From assembly GCA_910578645.1 (NCBI GenBank), contig CAJTQI010000004.1, positions 62,001 to 126,000 of the forward strand: a DNA stretch of 64,000 bases. Reading direction: 5' to 3'. This document shows positions 8,348 through 16,949 of this stretch, in pieces. Made by a program: the position numbers and the translations under genes. The notes beneath the pieces are model-generated. The model saw nothing but the letters and a program-made list of their open reading frames with translations, ran no database searches and was not told the origin of the DNA. Origin of the DNA: an uncultured Lachnospiraceae bacterium. GTDB taxonomy: Bacteria > Bacillota > Clostridia > Lachnospirales > Lachnospiraceae. Position 1 is the stretch's first letter, and each line of letters starts with the position of its first letter.

Positions 8348-9280
8348 ATGATACATAAAGCAGACAGACTATACCGTCTTGTCTTCACAGCGTTAGCGCT
8401 CTACCTTGTATGCCTGCTCTTAAAATACCCAGCCCTTTCTCTGGAATATGCTTCCACCGGGCTTATGCTTTGGCTTAAGAAGATGGTGCCCACACTTCTC
8501 CCCTTTATGATACTGTCCGGTATTATGATACGCATGGAATTGACGGAGGGGTTCGTCAGTCTTCTCCATCCCTTCCTGTACAGGCTGTATGGCACATCCA
8601 AAAACGGCTCTTACACGATAGTCATGGGTTTTCTTTGCGGGTTTCCTATGGGGGCAAGGATTGTAGGCGAATTGTATGAGGCGGGGAAATTATCCCGGAA
8701 GGAAAGCGCTGCGCTCCTATACTTTTGCAACAATATCGGCCCGGTCTATTTCCTGAGTTATGTGGTGCCCACCCTTGCCATCGGCAATCCCTTATTGCCT
8801 TTGCTAATCATGTATGGCGTTCCGCTTCTTTATGGTATTGTGCTGATGCGCCTTCCGGGGAGGCGTCCTGCCTGTCTGCCGGATGACGGAAAAAAGGTGC
8901 ATGAAACAACATGCAAGCGGATGCCGCTTCTGGCCGCCATTGATGCTTCCGTGCTGTCAGGACTTATGGGGATTGCCAAATTAGGCGGCTATATGGTCTT
9001 TTTTAATATGCTGAATATTCTTTTTGTACCGTTTGGCCGCACAGACAGTGTTTTGCTCAATATATATCGTTGTATATTGGAAATCACGAGCGGTATTGAC
9101 TATTCTGGTCAGTCGCTTTTCTATGCCATACTAATCTTGCTGCCCTTTGGGGGATTTTCCTGCATCGCCCAAACCTACAGTATGATACGGCAGACGGACT
9201 TGTCCATCCGTCCATATGTGTTCCATAAAGTAATCCAGACGATGCTCACGGCCGTGTGCTATCTTGCATTCTTTTCTTAA
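8348..9280 (+). CDS. ylbJ: YlbJ-like sporulation integral membrane protein
   Basis: A polytopic membrane protein of 310 residues with about eight hydrophobic segments and a nucleoside-recognition (Gate) type motif: GFLCGFPMGARIVGELYEAG near residue 96, followed by NNIGPVYFLSYVVP. B. subtilis YlbJ is needed for spore cortex formation. Function here is inferred from similarity. It is one of only two plus-strand genes. A TATAAT at 8285-8290 lies upstream but lacks a convincing -35. Its stop codon (8-base context TCTTAACG) overlaps the stop of the convergent amidase gene, so no intergenic terminator separates them. Confidence 0.82.
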   Translation: MIHKADRLYRLVFTALALYLVCLLLKYPALSLEYASTGLMLWLKKMVPTLLPFMILSGIMIRMELTEGFVSLLHPFLYRLYGTSKNGSYTIVMGFLCGFPMGARIVGELYEAGKLSRKESAALLYFCNNIGPVYFLSYVVPTLAIGNPLLPLLIMYGVPLLYGIVLMRLPGRRPACLPDDGKKVHETTCKRMPLLAAIDASVLSGLMGIAKLGGYMVFFNMLNILFVPFGRTDSVLLNIYRCILEITSGIDYSGQSLFYAILILLPFGGFSCIAQTYSMIRQTDLSIRPYVFHKVIQTMLTAVCYLAFFS

Positions 9281-10668
9281 CGCCGTCTGCGTCTTTTGCG
9301 CCGCCGTTTCTTTCTTCCGCCCAGAATCAGCACCATGGAAATGACCATGGTAAAAAGAAGAAGTGCGCATACGCTACATACCGCCAGGAAATAGGTGAAA
9401 GACATCGGTTCCTGTTCAGAATCTTCCATTGGTTTTTTCTCGTAGGTAATTTCCGTATAGTCTTTCTTTTGAACAACAGACGGGGAAGCGCTTTCTTCGG
9501 CTTCTTTCCTGGCAAGTTCCGCCGCAATTTCTTCTTCTGTCTTATAGTCCATGGAAGGTAAGGTTATCATGTTACTGGAGGTGAACAGGTCATATCCGTT
9601 GTACCCGTTGACGATAATCCGGGGCAGAATGCGGGGCGGAACCTTCATCGTAAACTGGAAGGTATCCTGTGACTTATCCGGCCACTTCTGCAATTGTGAA
9701 AAAGTTTCTCCATTGTCGTAACTGTAAGTGTAATACAACATACCACTGTCATAGTCTGCGGCGGAAACCTGTACTGTAACTTCGCCGTTTTGGACATTCT
9801 GCTCGATGATTTCAATCATACAGATATCAGGCTCCGTCTTGTCGGGCGCCACAACATGGGTAGGCACATCTACCGATACATTCTGATAGTTTGAATAGTC
9901 GGTTCCCAGCTCCTCAGAACGAAGGTTAAAGTATTTGGCCACGGCCGTGGCATCCAGTTTCCCAAATTCCCTGAGCTTGTCGCCGTGGTCATAGAAAGGC
10001 ATATCATGTTCCTGGTCCAAATGACAGTGTTCAATCAGTACACAGGGAATATCACGCTCCGTGGAGTGTCGGATAATGCCGTAATAGTCGATTCCGGCAT
10101 CGTTTAATCTGGTTTTAATGCCTCTGGAATACAGCCCCAGCTCTTGCAGTAAGTCCATTTCCACACTGGCAAAGCTGTATCCTTTGCTGTAATTTTCACC
10201 GAATGCGGATATCCAGCATTCGGCTCCGAACAATGTGTGGTGTTCCGACAGGTTAAAATGCAGGCAGAACATAAAGTCCGCGTTTACGCTTTCGGCGTAG
10301 GCGCACCGCTCGTCAAGACTCAGCTCCTCGTCCCCTGTCCTGGTCAGATAGACGGTGATGCCTTCATACTTTTCAAGTTCTTCTTTCATGGCCTTTGCCA
10401 CGGTAATAGTCATTTCTTTTTCGGTGTAATCCTGAAATTCACCACCCAGGTTTTCGCCGCCGTGTCCAGGGTCGATTACAACAACGACGGGCTCTTGTTC
10501 TGTCTCCATATCCGGTGCCTGTCCATCCTCTGTTGTTTCGGGTAATTGTTCCTGTGCGTGTACAGGAATCGCCCGCTTATGTGGATTAACTACAAAAAAT
10601 ATCAATAGGCAAATGATGAGAATACACAATTTTTCTTTTGTAAGCGTATGTGTTTTTCTTCGTCCCAA
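9277..10668 (-). CDS. N-acetylmuramoyl-L-alanine amidase with C-terminal TM and polybasic tail
   Basis: A predicted zinc-dependent Amidase_3 peptidoglycan hydrolase. After a hydrophobic N-terminal signal/anchor (LCILIICLLIFFVV), the catalytic domain shows VIDPGHGGENLG (Zn His), YTEKEMT (Zn Glu), LHFNLSEHH and VLIEHCHLD with the catalytic Glu. About 170 residues of unassigned, Ig-like-looking sequence follow, then a second TM segment and a tail made almost only of Arg and Lys. I chose a TTG start at 10668 (AGG seven bases upstream). The longer ATG at 10728 lies inside the preceding terminator hairpin and lacks a ribosome site. 463 residues. Confidence 0.87.
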   Translation of the reverse strand: MGRRKTHTLTKEKLCILIICLLIFFVVNPHKRAIPVHAQEQLPETTEDGQAPDMETEQEPVVVVIDPGHGGENLGGEFQDYTEKEMTITVAKAMKEELEKYEGITVYLTRTGDEELSLDERCAYAESVNADFMFCLHFNLSEHHTLFGAECWISAFGENYSKGYSFASVEMDLLQELGLYSRGIKTRLNDAGIDYYGIIRHSTERDIPCVLIEHCHLDQEHDMPFYDHGDKLREFGKLDATAVAKYFNLRSEELGTDYSNYQNVSVDVPTHVVAPDKTEPDICMIEIIEQNVQNGEVTVQVSAADYDSGMLYYTYSYDNGETFSQLQKWPDKSQDTFQFTMKVPPRILPRIIVNGYNGYDLFTSSNMITLPSMDYKTEEEIAAELARKEAEESASPSVVQKKDYTEITYEKKPMEDSEQEPMSFTYFLAVCSVCALLLFTMVISMVLILGGRKKRRRKRRRRR

Positions 10669-10691
10669 TCCGTAACCTATACCTTTCTTAT

Positions 10692-10725
10692 GACACAAAC
10701 AAGCCGGCTTCCCTGGAAACCGGCT
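10692..10725 (-). terminator. Rho-independent terminator after the coiled-coil gene
   Basis: On the minus strand the stem AGCCGG...CCGGCT (10725-10720 with 10707-10702), extended by TTCC/GGAA, is followed by TTGTTTGTGT. It lies 47 bases after the stop of the gene ending at 10772. The longest amidase ORF would begin within it, which argues for the later amidase start. Confidence 0.7.
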
Positions 10726-10771
10726 CATAATGATTTCGCTTTATGTATGGCAGATATACCCTTTATGTCCT

Positions 10772-11374
10772 TTACATCAAATCCAGCTCGGCAGGTTCCG
10801 CCTCCCCTTCCGCTTCCTTTAACATCTGCTCTACTTGTGCCGGACGCAGCTCCGCACGGTTTGCCTTAACGGTTTCGTTATAGCTGTTGATGGTGTTGTA
10901 GAAGCTTTGGTAATGGTCGGTAGTGGTGGCAAGCGTCGCCGTCATGGCGCTTTCTAAGTTTGCAAGCATATCATCCAAATACTGCATGGCGGAAGTCCTG
11001 ACGCCATTGGCTTCCACAGTGGCATTATTTAAAATCTCCTGTGCCTGTATGGTTGCCATCTTGACTACTTCATTGGCCTGTGCGTAAGCTTGCTGCATAA
11101 TTTCATGCTCGTTAATTAACTCTGTCGTTTGTACGGTGGCATCCTTAATAAGCGCCTCAGCTTTTGTACGTGCGTCGTTGAGAATGGCTTCTTTGTTGGT
11201 AATGATTTTCTGGTAACGCTTAATTTCATCCGGGGTCTTCATGCGCAATTCTCGGAGAAGTTCGTCGATTTCTTCTTTATTGACAATAATATTCGTTTTG
11301 GACAGAGGCTGATACTTACAGCCATCAATATAATCTTCTATTTCATCGATTAACTGTTCGATTCTACTGCTCAT
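10772..11374 (-). CDS. Coiled-coil protein, V-ATPase subunit H/DivIVA-like
   Basis: A 200-residue, largely helical protein, rich in Ala, Glu and Lys across residues 35-150 and typical of the vacuolar-ATPase-H-like or DivIVA-like coiled-coil proteins seen near coaD in Clostridia. Residues 1-35 (IEQLIDEIEDYIDGCKYQPL) look like a separate short helical domain. There is no signal peptide or TM segment, so it should be cytoplasmic. AGGAGTAAAG precedes the ATG. It begins 8 bases after the coaD stop and is likely co-transcribed with it. There is no sign of a real V-ATPase operon, so that label should not be read as function. Confidence 0.72.
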   Translation of the reverse strand: MSSRIEQLIDEIEDYIDGCKYQPLSKTNIIVNKEEIDELLRELRMKTPDEIKRYQKIITNKEAILNDARTKAEALIKDATVQTTELINEHEIMQQAYAQANEVVKMATIQAQEILNNATVEANGVRTSAMQYLDDMLANLESAMTATLATTTDHYQSFYNTINSYNETVKANRAELRPAQVEQMLKEAEGEAEPAELDLM

Positions 11375-11382
11375 CTTTACTC

Positions 11383-11871
11383 CTATCTGTCATATCCATA
11401 TTTTTTATAGAGCAATTTACCGACAAAATCCGGTACGCTCTCAGAAATATCACCGTTGAAACTGGCAACTTCCTTGACAGTGGAAGAACTAAGGTACGCA
11501 TATTCCAGACTGGTAGTCAAAAACATCGTATCCAGGTTCCCGCCTGAAAATTTTCTGTTGGTCTGTGCAATCTGCAACTCATATTCAAAATCCGTAAAAG
11601 CGCGAAGTCCTCTGATTGCCACACGGATATTTTTCTCTTTTGCATAATCAATTAACAGGCCACTAAAAGAATCTATCTTCACATTAGGAAGATTCTTGGT
11701 CGCCTCTTCTAACATCTTAACACGTTCTTCTACAGAAAACAATGGAGTTTTTGTTTTATTATTCAACACACTAACTGTTAATTCATCAAAAATTTCAGCC
11801 GCCCGCTTAATAATATCCAAATGTCCAAATGTTACCGGGTCGAAACTTCCCGGGTAAATTGCAGCTTTCAT
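11383..11871 (-). CDS. coaD: Phosphopantetheine adenylyltransferase
   Basis: Transfers AMP to 4'-phosphopantetheine in coenzyme A synthesis. The 162-residue product matches the family length. The nucleotidyltransferase motif YPGSFDPVTFGHLDII is at residues 6-21, including the T/HxGH signature. The later ISEXV-type loop appears as TSLEYAYLSSSTVKEVA, with the conserved substrate-binding residues of this enzyme. It follows rsmD by 79 bases, with a TATGAT box in that gap, a pairing common in Firmicutes. Confidence 0.95.
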   Translation of the reverse strand: MKAAIYPGSFDPVTFGHLDIIKRAAEIFDELTVSVLNNKTKTPLFSVEERVKMLEEATKNLPNVKIDSFSGLLIDYAKEKNIRVAIRGLRAFTDFEYELQIAQTNRKFSGGNLDTMFLTTSLEYAYLSSSTVKEVASFNGDISESVPDFVGKLLYKKYGYDR

Positions 11872-11950
11872 AAAATCAACAATTCCTTCCTCTCGTTTTC
11901 GTGTCTATGCACTACACAGACTATCATAAAACATTTTTTTGGAAATGTCT

Positions 11951-12508
11951 CTATTTTTTTTCAATTTTTTGGCAGAATACGTGTTTGTTTGTCTTGTAGC
12001 GTTTCTCCTTCACAAGCTGATACCCGGCATCTTCCAGCCAGGAGAAATCATTATCCGAGGATGCTTCTATTATAATTCGTGTGTGCTTTGTCACATAGGG
12101 AATATTTTTTAACATCTGGAGAACTTGTTTTTCATATCCACATCCATAAGGCGGGTCCATGAATATTATGTCCGCTTCCTTTTCATGGATTCCCTGCAAA
12201 GCAACGGTCACGTCCTGTCTGATAACGGTTGCACGGTCGGTAAATCTTGTAAACTGTAGATTTTGTGTAATACATGCAAGGGCATTCCTGTTGTTTTCCA
12301 CGAAATAAGCGTGCCTGGCGCCTCTGCTGAGCGCTTCGATGCCAATACCGCCGCTGCCGCTGAACAAATCGATAAAGACGGCGCCGGAAAGATAAGGCTG
12401 TAACATATTGAACAGTGTTTCCTTGATTCTGTCTGTGGTCGGCCTGGTGTCCATCCCTTCGGGTGTTTTCAGGCGCAGGCTTCTTGCGCTTCCGGCTATG
12501 ACTCTCAT
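11951..12508 (-). CDS. rsmD: 16S rRNA (guanine(966)-N(2))-methyltransferase RsmD
   Basis: Methylates G966 of 16S rRNA using SAM. The 185-residue product starts MRVIAGSARSLRLKTPEG, has the TRPTTDRIKETLFNML segment, the SAM-binding loop DLFSGSGGIGIEALSRGA near residue 45, and the catalytic DPPYGCGY motif near residue 118. Length and layout match the family. It lies between parC and coaD on the same strand. Confidence 0.93.
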   Translation of the reverse strand: MRVIAGSARSLRLKTPEGMDTRPTTDRIKETLFNMLQPYLSGAVFIDLFSGSGGIGIEALSRGARHAYFVENNRNALACITQNLQFTRFTDRATVIRQDVTVALQGIHEKEADIIFMDPPYGCGYEKQVLQMLKNIPYVTKHTRIIIEASSDNDFSWLEDAGYQLVKEKRYKTNKHVFCQKIEKK

Positions 12509-12580
12509 AATTTTCCTCGTTTCTTTACTTGTTTGCGTCTTACTTGTACGTAGATGGCGTTTTGGTTTTATGGTAAAGGA

Positions 12581-14824
12581 TTATGTCCTGACTTTGACAC
12601 CCTTACTGTCCCGCTTGCCGAGTTTGAGTTTATTCAGTTCTAGCTGTCTGTCGCCGTATTCAATCGTTTGTTCTACGGAATTTTGTGTATAGTAGACTGC
12701 TGCCAGGCTGTCTTTTGCACCAAGTTTCATGCCCCGCACACCTACGGCGCTTTTCTTCTTCTCCGGTATTTCTTCTATGGAGAAACGAAGGAAATACCCT
12801 TCCTGGGACTGCAGGATGATATTGCGCTGTTCCTTATAGATGGCGACACTGACAACTTCGTCACCGTCAGACAGTTTTGTAGCGGCCACGGTGCGTTTGG
12901 TTACGTCGAATTCTCCACCGTCCACGACCTTGAGCATAGCCTGTTTTGTGGCGAAAATCACGCGGAAGAGGTTTAAGTCACTCTGGCTTGCGACATAGAT
13001 AATATTTTCCCTGGATGAATCATAATTGCTCACATTGTCGATGGGAACGCCTTTATCTCTGAATTTTCCCATGGGAATATCGATGGCCTTTACCGTATGT
13101 AACTGTCCGGTGTTGGTAAAAAGACATATCTTACCCGTGTTCTTACAGAGAAAAACATATTGATTCTCACTGTCCGCGGCTTCTTTATTCCTCTCATACG
13201 TAGCGGTGTCTATTGTCTTGACATAGCCGAACCTGTCCATCAGAAAGACAATATCCATCTCCTCCGCTTTCTTCTCCACATAGACGGCTTCGCTTGCCGT
13301 GGTAATCTGTGTCCGGCGTTTTCTGTGGTACAGTTCCTTGATTTCATCCAGTTCATTGATGATGACCTGAGCCATGGAATCTCTTCTGGCAAGAATATCT
13401 TCATAGCGGTAGATGTTCGCCATCGTATCCTCATGTTCGTTAATCAGCGCCTCAATTTCCAGACCAATCAGTTTATAGAGGCGCATATCCAGGATTGCGT
13501 TAGCCTGCTTCTCGGTGAAATTAAGCTGTGCCGCCATAATCTTGGATTCTTTGGATTTGAATTTAATTCCCGTCACCTTGCCTTCGATAAGGCAGGCTTT
13601 TGCCATGGCCCTGTCTTTAGAGCCCCGCAGGATTTCGATAATCAGGTCGATTACGTTACATGCCTTAATCAACCCTTCCTGCACTTCCTTGCGTTCCAGT
13701 TCCTTGGCTAAAAGATTCTTGTATTTTCTCGTGGCAACTTCATACTGGAACTTGACGCTTTGCGCGATAATCTGTTTTAAGCCCATGGTTTCCGGCCTGC
13801 CGTCTACGATAGCCAGCATGTTGACGCCGAAAGTATCTTCCAGCCGGGTCTTCTTGTAAAGCATATTCTTGAAGTTCTCTATGTCTGTATCTTTGCGTAG
13901 TTCGATGACGATGCGGATGCCTTCCTTGGAAGACTGGTTTGTGATATCCACGATATCCTGTGTTTTCTTCGTCTCTGCAAGGGCCGCCACATCCATCAGG
14001 AATTTGCCGATTCCTACGCCAATCATGGTATAGGGAATCTCCGTAATGACCAGATTGGTCTTGCCGCCTTTTGCTTTCTCCACTTCTATTTTGCCGCGTA
14101 TCTTAATCTTACCGGTTCCCGTCTCGTAGATATCTGCAAGCTCGTGTTTGTTGATGACGATACCGCCTGTGGGAAAATCCGGGCCCTTGATATGGCGCAT
14201 CAATTCCCTGGTGGTGATGTTCTCGTCAAGCATATATGCCTTGGTTGCCTCAATCACTTCCTCCAAATTGTGGGGCGGCGTACTGGTCGCCATACCCACC
14301 GCGATGCCCTCCGAACCGTTGATTAAGAGGTTTGGGATTTTTACGGGGAGCACGCTGGGTTCTTTCTCTGTCTCGTCGAAGTTGGGAAGAAAATCTACCA
14401 CGTCTTTGTCTAAGTCTGCCAGAAATGCCTCCTGGGTAATCTGCGCAAGCCGTGCCTCTGTGTAACGCATGGCTGCTGCGCCGTCACCTTCGATGTTTCC
14501 GAAATTGCCGTGTCCGTCGATTAGGGGAACTTCTTTCTTGAAGTCCTGGGCCATGACCACTAGCGCATCATAGATAGAGCTATCGCCGTGAGGATGGTAT
14601 TTACCCATGGTATCGCCTACAATACGGGCAGATTTACGGTATGGCCTGTCATAGCGGATACCCAGTTCGTACATGTCATAGAGCGTCCTTCTCTGTACAG
14701 GCTTAAGGCCGTCCCGCACATCAGGCAGCGCACGGGCGATGATAACGCTCATGGCGTAATCTATAAAAGATTTCTGCATTACCTCAGAATATTCTGTTTT
14801 GATAATCCTGTCATTCATACTCAT
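12581..14824 (-). CDS. parC: DNA topoisomerase IV subunit A
   Basis: The cleavage-and-rejoining subunit of a type IIA topoisomerase, 747 residues. The catalytic Tyr is Y121 in AAMRYTEARL. The quinolone-resistance region reads HPHGDSSIYDALV at residues 77-89, with Ser82 and Asp86 at the positions equivalent to E. coli GyrA Ser83 and Asp87, the usual susceptible residues. The C-terminal beta-pinwheel domain (from about residue 500) lacks a GyrA box (QRRGGKG), which favours ParC over GyrA. It follows parE across a 132-base gap holding a structured repeat. The ribosome site before the ATG is weak. Confidence 0.9.
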   Translation of the reverse strand: MSMNDRIIKTEYSEVMQKSFIDYAMSVIIARALPDVRDGLKPVQRRTLYDMYELGIRYDRPYRKSARIVGDTMGKYHPHGDSSIYDALVVMAQDFKKEVPLIDGHGNFGNIEGDGAAAMRYTEARLAQITQEAFLADLDKDVVDFLPNFDETEKEPSVLPVKIPNLLINGSEGIAVGMATSTPPHNLEEVIEATKAYMLDENITTRELMRHIKGPDFPTGGIVINKHELADIYETGTGKIKIRGKIEVEKAKGGKTNLVITEIPYTMIGVGIGKFLMDVAALAETKKTQDIVDITNQSSKEGIRIVIELRKDTDIENFKNMLYKKTRLEDTFGVNMLAIVDGRPETMGLKQIIAQSVKFQYEVATRKYKNLLAKELERKEVQEGLIKACNVIDLIIEILRGSKDRAMAKACLIEGKVTGIKFKSKESKIMAAQLNFTEKQANAILDMRLYKLIGLEIEALINEHEDTMANIYRYEDILARRDSMAQVIINELDEIKELYHRKRRTQITTASEAVYVEKKAEEMDIVFLMDRFGYVKTIDTATYERNKEAADSENQYVFLCKNTGKICLFTNTGQLHTVKAIDIPMGKFRDKGVPIDNVSNYDSSRENIIYVASQSDLNLFRVIFATKQAMLKVVDGGEFDVTKRTVAATKLSDGDEVVSVAIYKEQRNIILQSQEGYFLRFSIEEIPEKKKSAVGVRGMKLGAKDSLAAVYYTQNSVEQTIEYGDRQLELNKLKLGKRDSKGVKVRT

Positions 14825-14856
14825 AGCAGTCCGTATCCTCTTTATGATATTTAATG

Positions 14857-14958
14857 TCTCGCGAACGGGCTATGCCCGGTTTTTACCCAATAGAAATTCC
14901 TCCGCTTATCCGGGTTTGCCGCAGGCAAAGCTCGCAAACGAGCAAAGCTCGTTTTTTT
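14857..14958 (-). repeat. Dispersed structured repeat, copy A with a partial tandem unit
   Basis: Copy A (14893-14958) begins at the parE stop codon. Read on the minus strand it is an A-tract, a stem CGAGC/GCTCG, a second stem TTTGCC/GGCAAA and a conserved GGATAAGCGGAGGAATTTC. A second partial unit follows (14857-14888), where the first stem becomes CGGGC/GCCCG, a compensatory change. Read on the plus strand, the first hairpin followed by seven T looks like a terminator. It is opposite in orientation to copies B (31353-31427) and C (43988-44070). Confidence 0.75.
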
Positions 14959-16888
14959 ATACATCCAGTTCCGCATCCTGCGCGTGCCGGTATATGAACT
15001 CTTTGCGTGGCGGAACCTCCGTGCCCATCAAGAGTTCCGTGACTTCGGACGCCATGCGTGCGTCTTCGATTTCAACTAACTTTAACATTCGTGTATCAGG
15101 GTCGAGGGTAGTTTCCCATAGCTGCTGTGCGTCCATCTCACCCAGACCTTTATATCTTTGCAGGGTGAAGGGGCCTTTGTGCCTTTTACGGTACTTCTCA
15201 AGAGCCTTGTCGTCGTAAAGATACTCTTCTTCCCCCTTGGATGGCATCGCCTTATACAGCGGAGGCATGGCAATATATACATGTCCCTCGTAGATGAGTT
15301 CCGGCATGAATCGATAGAACAAGGTCAGAAGAAGGTTGGATATATGGGCGCCGTCCACATCCGCATCCGCCATGATAATAATCTTGTCATAGCGGAGTTT
15401 GGTGATGTCGAAATCATTGCCATAGCCTTCCGAGAAACCACATCCGAAGGCATTAATCATCGTCTTAATCTCGGCGTTGGCAAGGACCTTATCGATGCTT
15501 GCTTTCTCGACGTTTAAGATTTTGCCGCGGATGGGCAAAATTGCCTGAAACATTCGGTTGCGGGCCATCTTGGCGCTGCCGCCCGCAGAGTCGCCCTCGA
15601 CGATGAAAATTTCGCATTTGGAGGCATCCTTGGATTCGCAGTTGGCCAGCTTACCGTTGGAGTCGAAGGAGAACTTTTGTTTGGTTAACATATTCGTCTT
15701 CGCTTTTTCTTCCGTCTTACGAATTTTCGCTGCCTTCTCGGCACATCCGATGATACTCTTAAGAGTCTCCAAGTTGCGGTCAAAGAATCTGACGATTTCC
15801 TCCCCCGTCACCTTACTTACAACCTTCGCTGCGTCCTGGTTGTCCAGTTTCGTCTTCGTCTGCCCTTCAAACCTGGGGTCAGGATGCTTGATAGAGACCA
15901 CAGCTGTCATACCGTTACGTACATCCGCGCCTGTGAAGTTGACGTCTTTTTCTTTTAATATATTAAGTCCTCTTGCATAGGTGTTGATGACGTTAGTAAA
16001 CATCGTTTTAAAGCCGGTCAGGTGTGTGCCGCCTTCGGCATTGTATATGTTGTTACAGAAACCAAGCACATTCTCATGAAACTCGTTTACATACTGGAAG
16101 GCTGCCTCCACAGTGATGTTTTCGGACTCTCCTTTATAATAGATGACGTCATGGATGGCTTCTTTGGATTTATTCATGTCCTTGATGAAACCGATGATTC
16201 CTTCAGGTTCGTGATATTCTATATGTTCGGTTTCTTCCTGCCGCTTGTCCTCATAGATGATGGTCAGTTCAGGGTTTAAGTAGGCTGTCTCGTGAAGACG
16301 GCTCTTAACCTCATCCTCCTTGAATCTTGTCCGGTCAAAAATCGTATCGTCAGGGAGAAAATTGATGGTGGTTCCTGTTTCTTTCGTCTTGCCTGCCACC
16401 GGGAGAAGCCCGTTATCCAGTTCCATCACCGGAATGCCTCTCTCATAGTGGTCCTCATAGATAAATCCTCCTGTTTTGACGGTCACATGCATATGAGCCG
16501 AAAGCGCGTTCACCACAGAAGAGCCTACGCCGTGCAGACCGCCGCTTGTCTTGTATGCTTCGTTGTCAAATTTACCGCCTGCGTGCAGAGTCGTAAATAC
16601 AAGCCTTTCTGCGCTGATTCCTTTTTCATGCATACCTACCGGAATGCCGCGCCCGTTATCGGACACCGTCGCAGAGCCGTCCGCCTCCAATGTCACGTGT
16701 ATAACGGAACAATAGCCCGCCAGGTGCTCGTCCACGGCATTGTCCATAATCTCATAGATTAGGTGGTTTAAACCTTTGGTGGATACACTTCCTATGTACA
16801 TGCCAGGTCTTACTCTGACCGCTTCGAGTCCTTCCAGTACGGTAATGCTGGAAGCGTCGTAATTGTTTGCAGGATTTGTCTTCGCCAT
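14957..16888 (-). CDS. parE: DNA topoisomerase IV subunit B
   Basis: The ATPase subunit partnering ParC, 643 residues. The GHKL ATP-binding site shows EIMDNAVDE (catalytic Glu46), SDNGRGIPVG and GGLHGVGSSVVNALS. The TOPRIM domain has EGDSAGGSAK at residues 431-440 and a DADVDG metal motif downstream. The start at 16888 is chosen because GAGGGG lies 6 bases upstream. The ATG seven codons earlier has no such site. The adjacent parC supports ParE rather than GyrB, though the two are hard to tell apart by sequence alone. Confidence 0.9.
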   Translation of the reverse strand: MAKTNPANNYDASSITVLEGLEAVRVRPGMYIGSVSTKGLNHLIYEIMDNAVDEHLAGYCSVIHVTLEADGSATVSDNGRGIPVGMHEKGISAERLVFTTLHAGGKFDNEAYKTSGGLHGVGSSVVNALSAHMHVTVKTGGFIYEDHYERGIPVMELDNGLLPVAGKTKETGTTINFLPDDTIFDRTRFKEDEVKSRLHETAYLNPELTIIYEDKRQEETEHIEYHEPEGIIGFIKDMNKSKEAIHDVIYYKGESENITVEAAFQYVNEFHENVLGFCNNIYNAEGGTHLTGFKTMFTNVINTYARGLNILKEKDVNFTGADVRNGMTAVVSIKHPDPRFEGQTKTKLDNQDAAKVVSKVTGEEIVRFFDRNLETLKSIIGCAEKAAKIRKTEEKAKTNMLTKQKFSFDSNGKLANCESKDASKCEIFIVEGDSAGGSAKMARNRMFQAILPIRGKILNVEKASIDKVLANAEIKTMINAFGCGFSEGYGNDFDITKLRYDKIIIMADADVDGAHISNLLLTLFYRFMPELIYEGHVYIAMPPLYKAMPSKGEEEYLYDDKALEKYRKRHKGPFTLQRYKGLGEMDAQQLWETTLDPDTRMLKLVEIEDARMASEVTELLMGTEVPPRKEFIYRHAQDAELDV

Positions 16889-16920
16889 GTAGTTCCCCTC
16901 ATTTTTCAAAATAATATTCT

Positions 16921-16949
16921 ATCATATGCTTTCTGTCGCCTTAAGTCAA
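16921..16949 (-). promoter_or_regulatory. sigma-A promoter for parE-parC
   Basis: TTGACT (16949-16944) and TATGAT (16926-16921) on the minus strand with a 17-base spacer. The -35 box overlaps the stop codon of the upstream kinase gene. The transcript would start near 16914, giving a short leader to the parE start at 16888. Confidence 0.7.

Noticed and set aside
16292..16762. Plus-strand ORF opposite parE
   Set aside because: It is a shadow of parE; the parE protein matches the family over its length.
12581..16888. Second gyrase (gyrA/gyrB) rather than topoisomerase IV
   Set aside because: The A subunit lacks a GyrA box and is short (747 residues), which favours ParC/ParE, though GyrB-like residues do not fully exclude gyrase.
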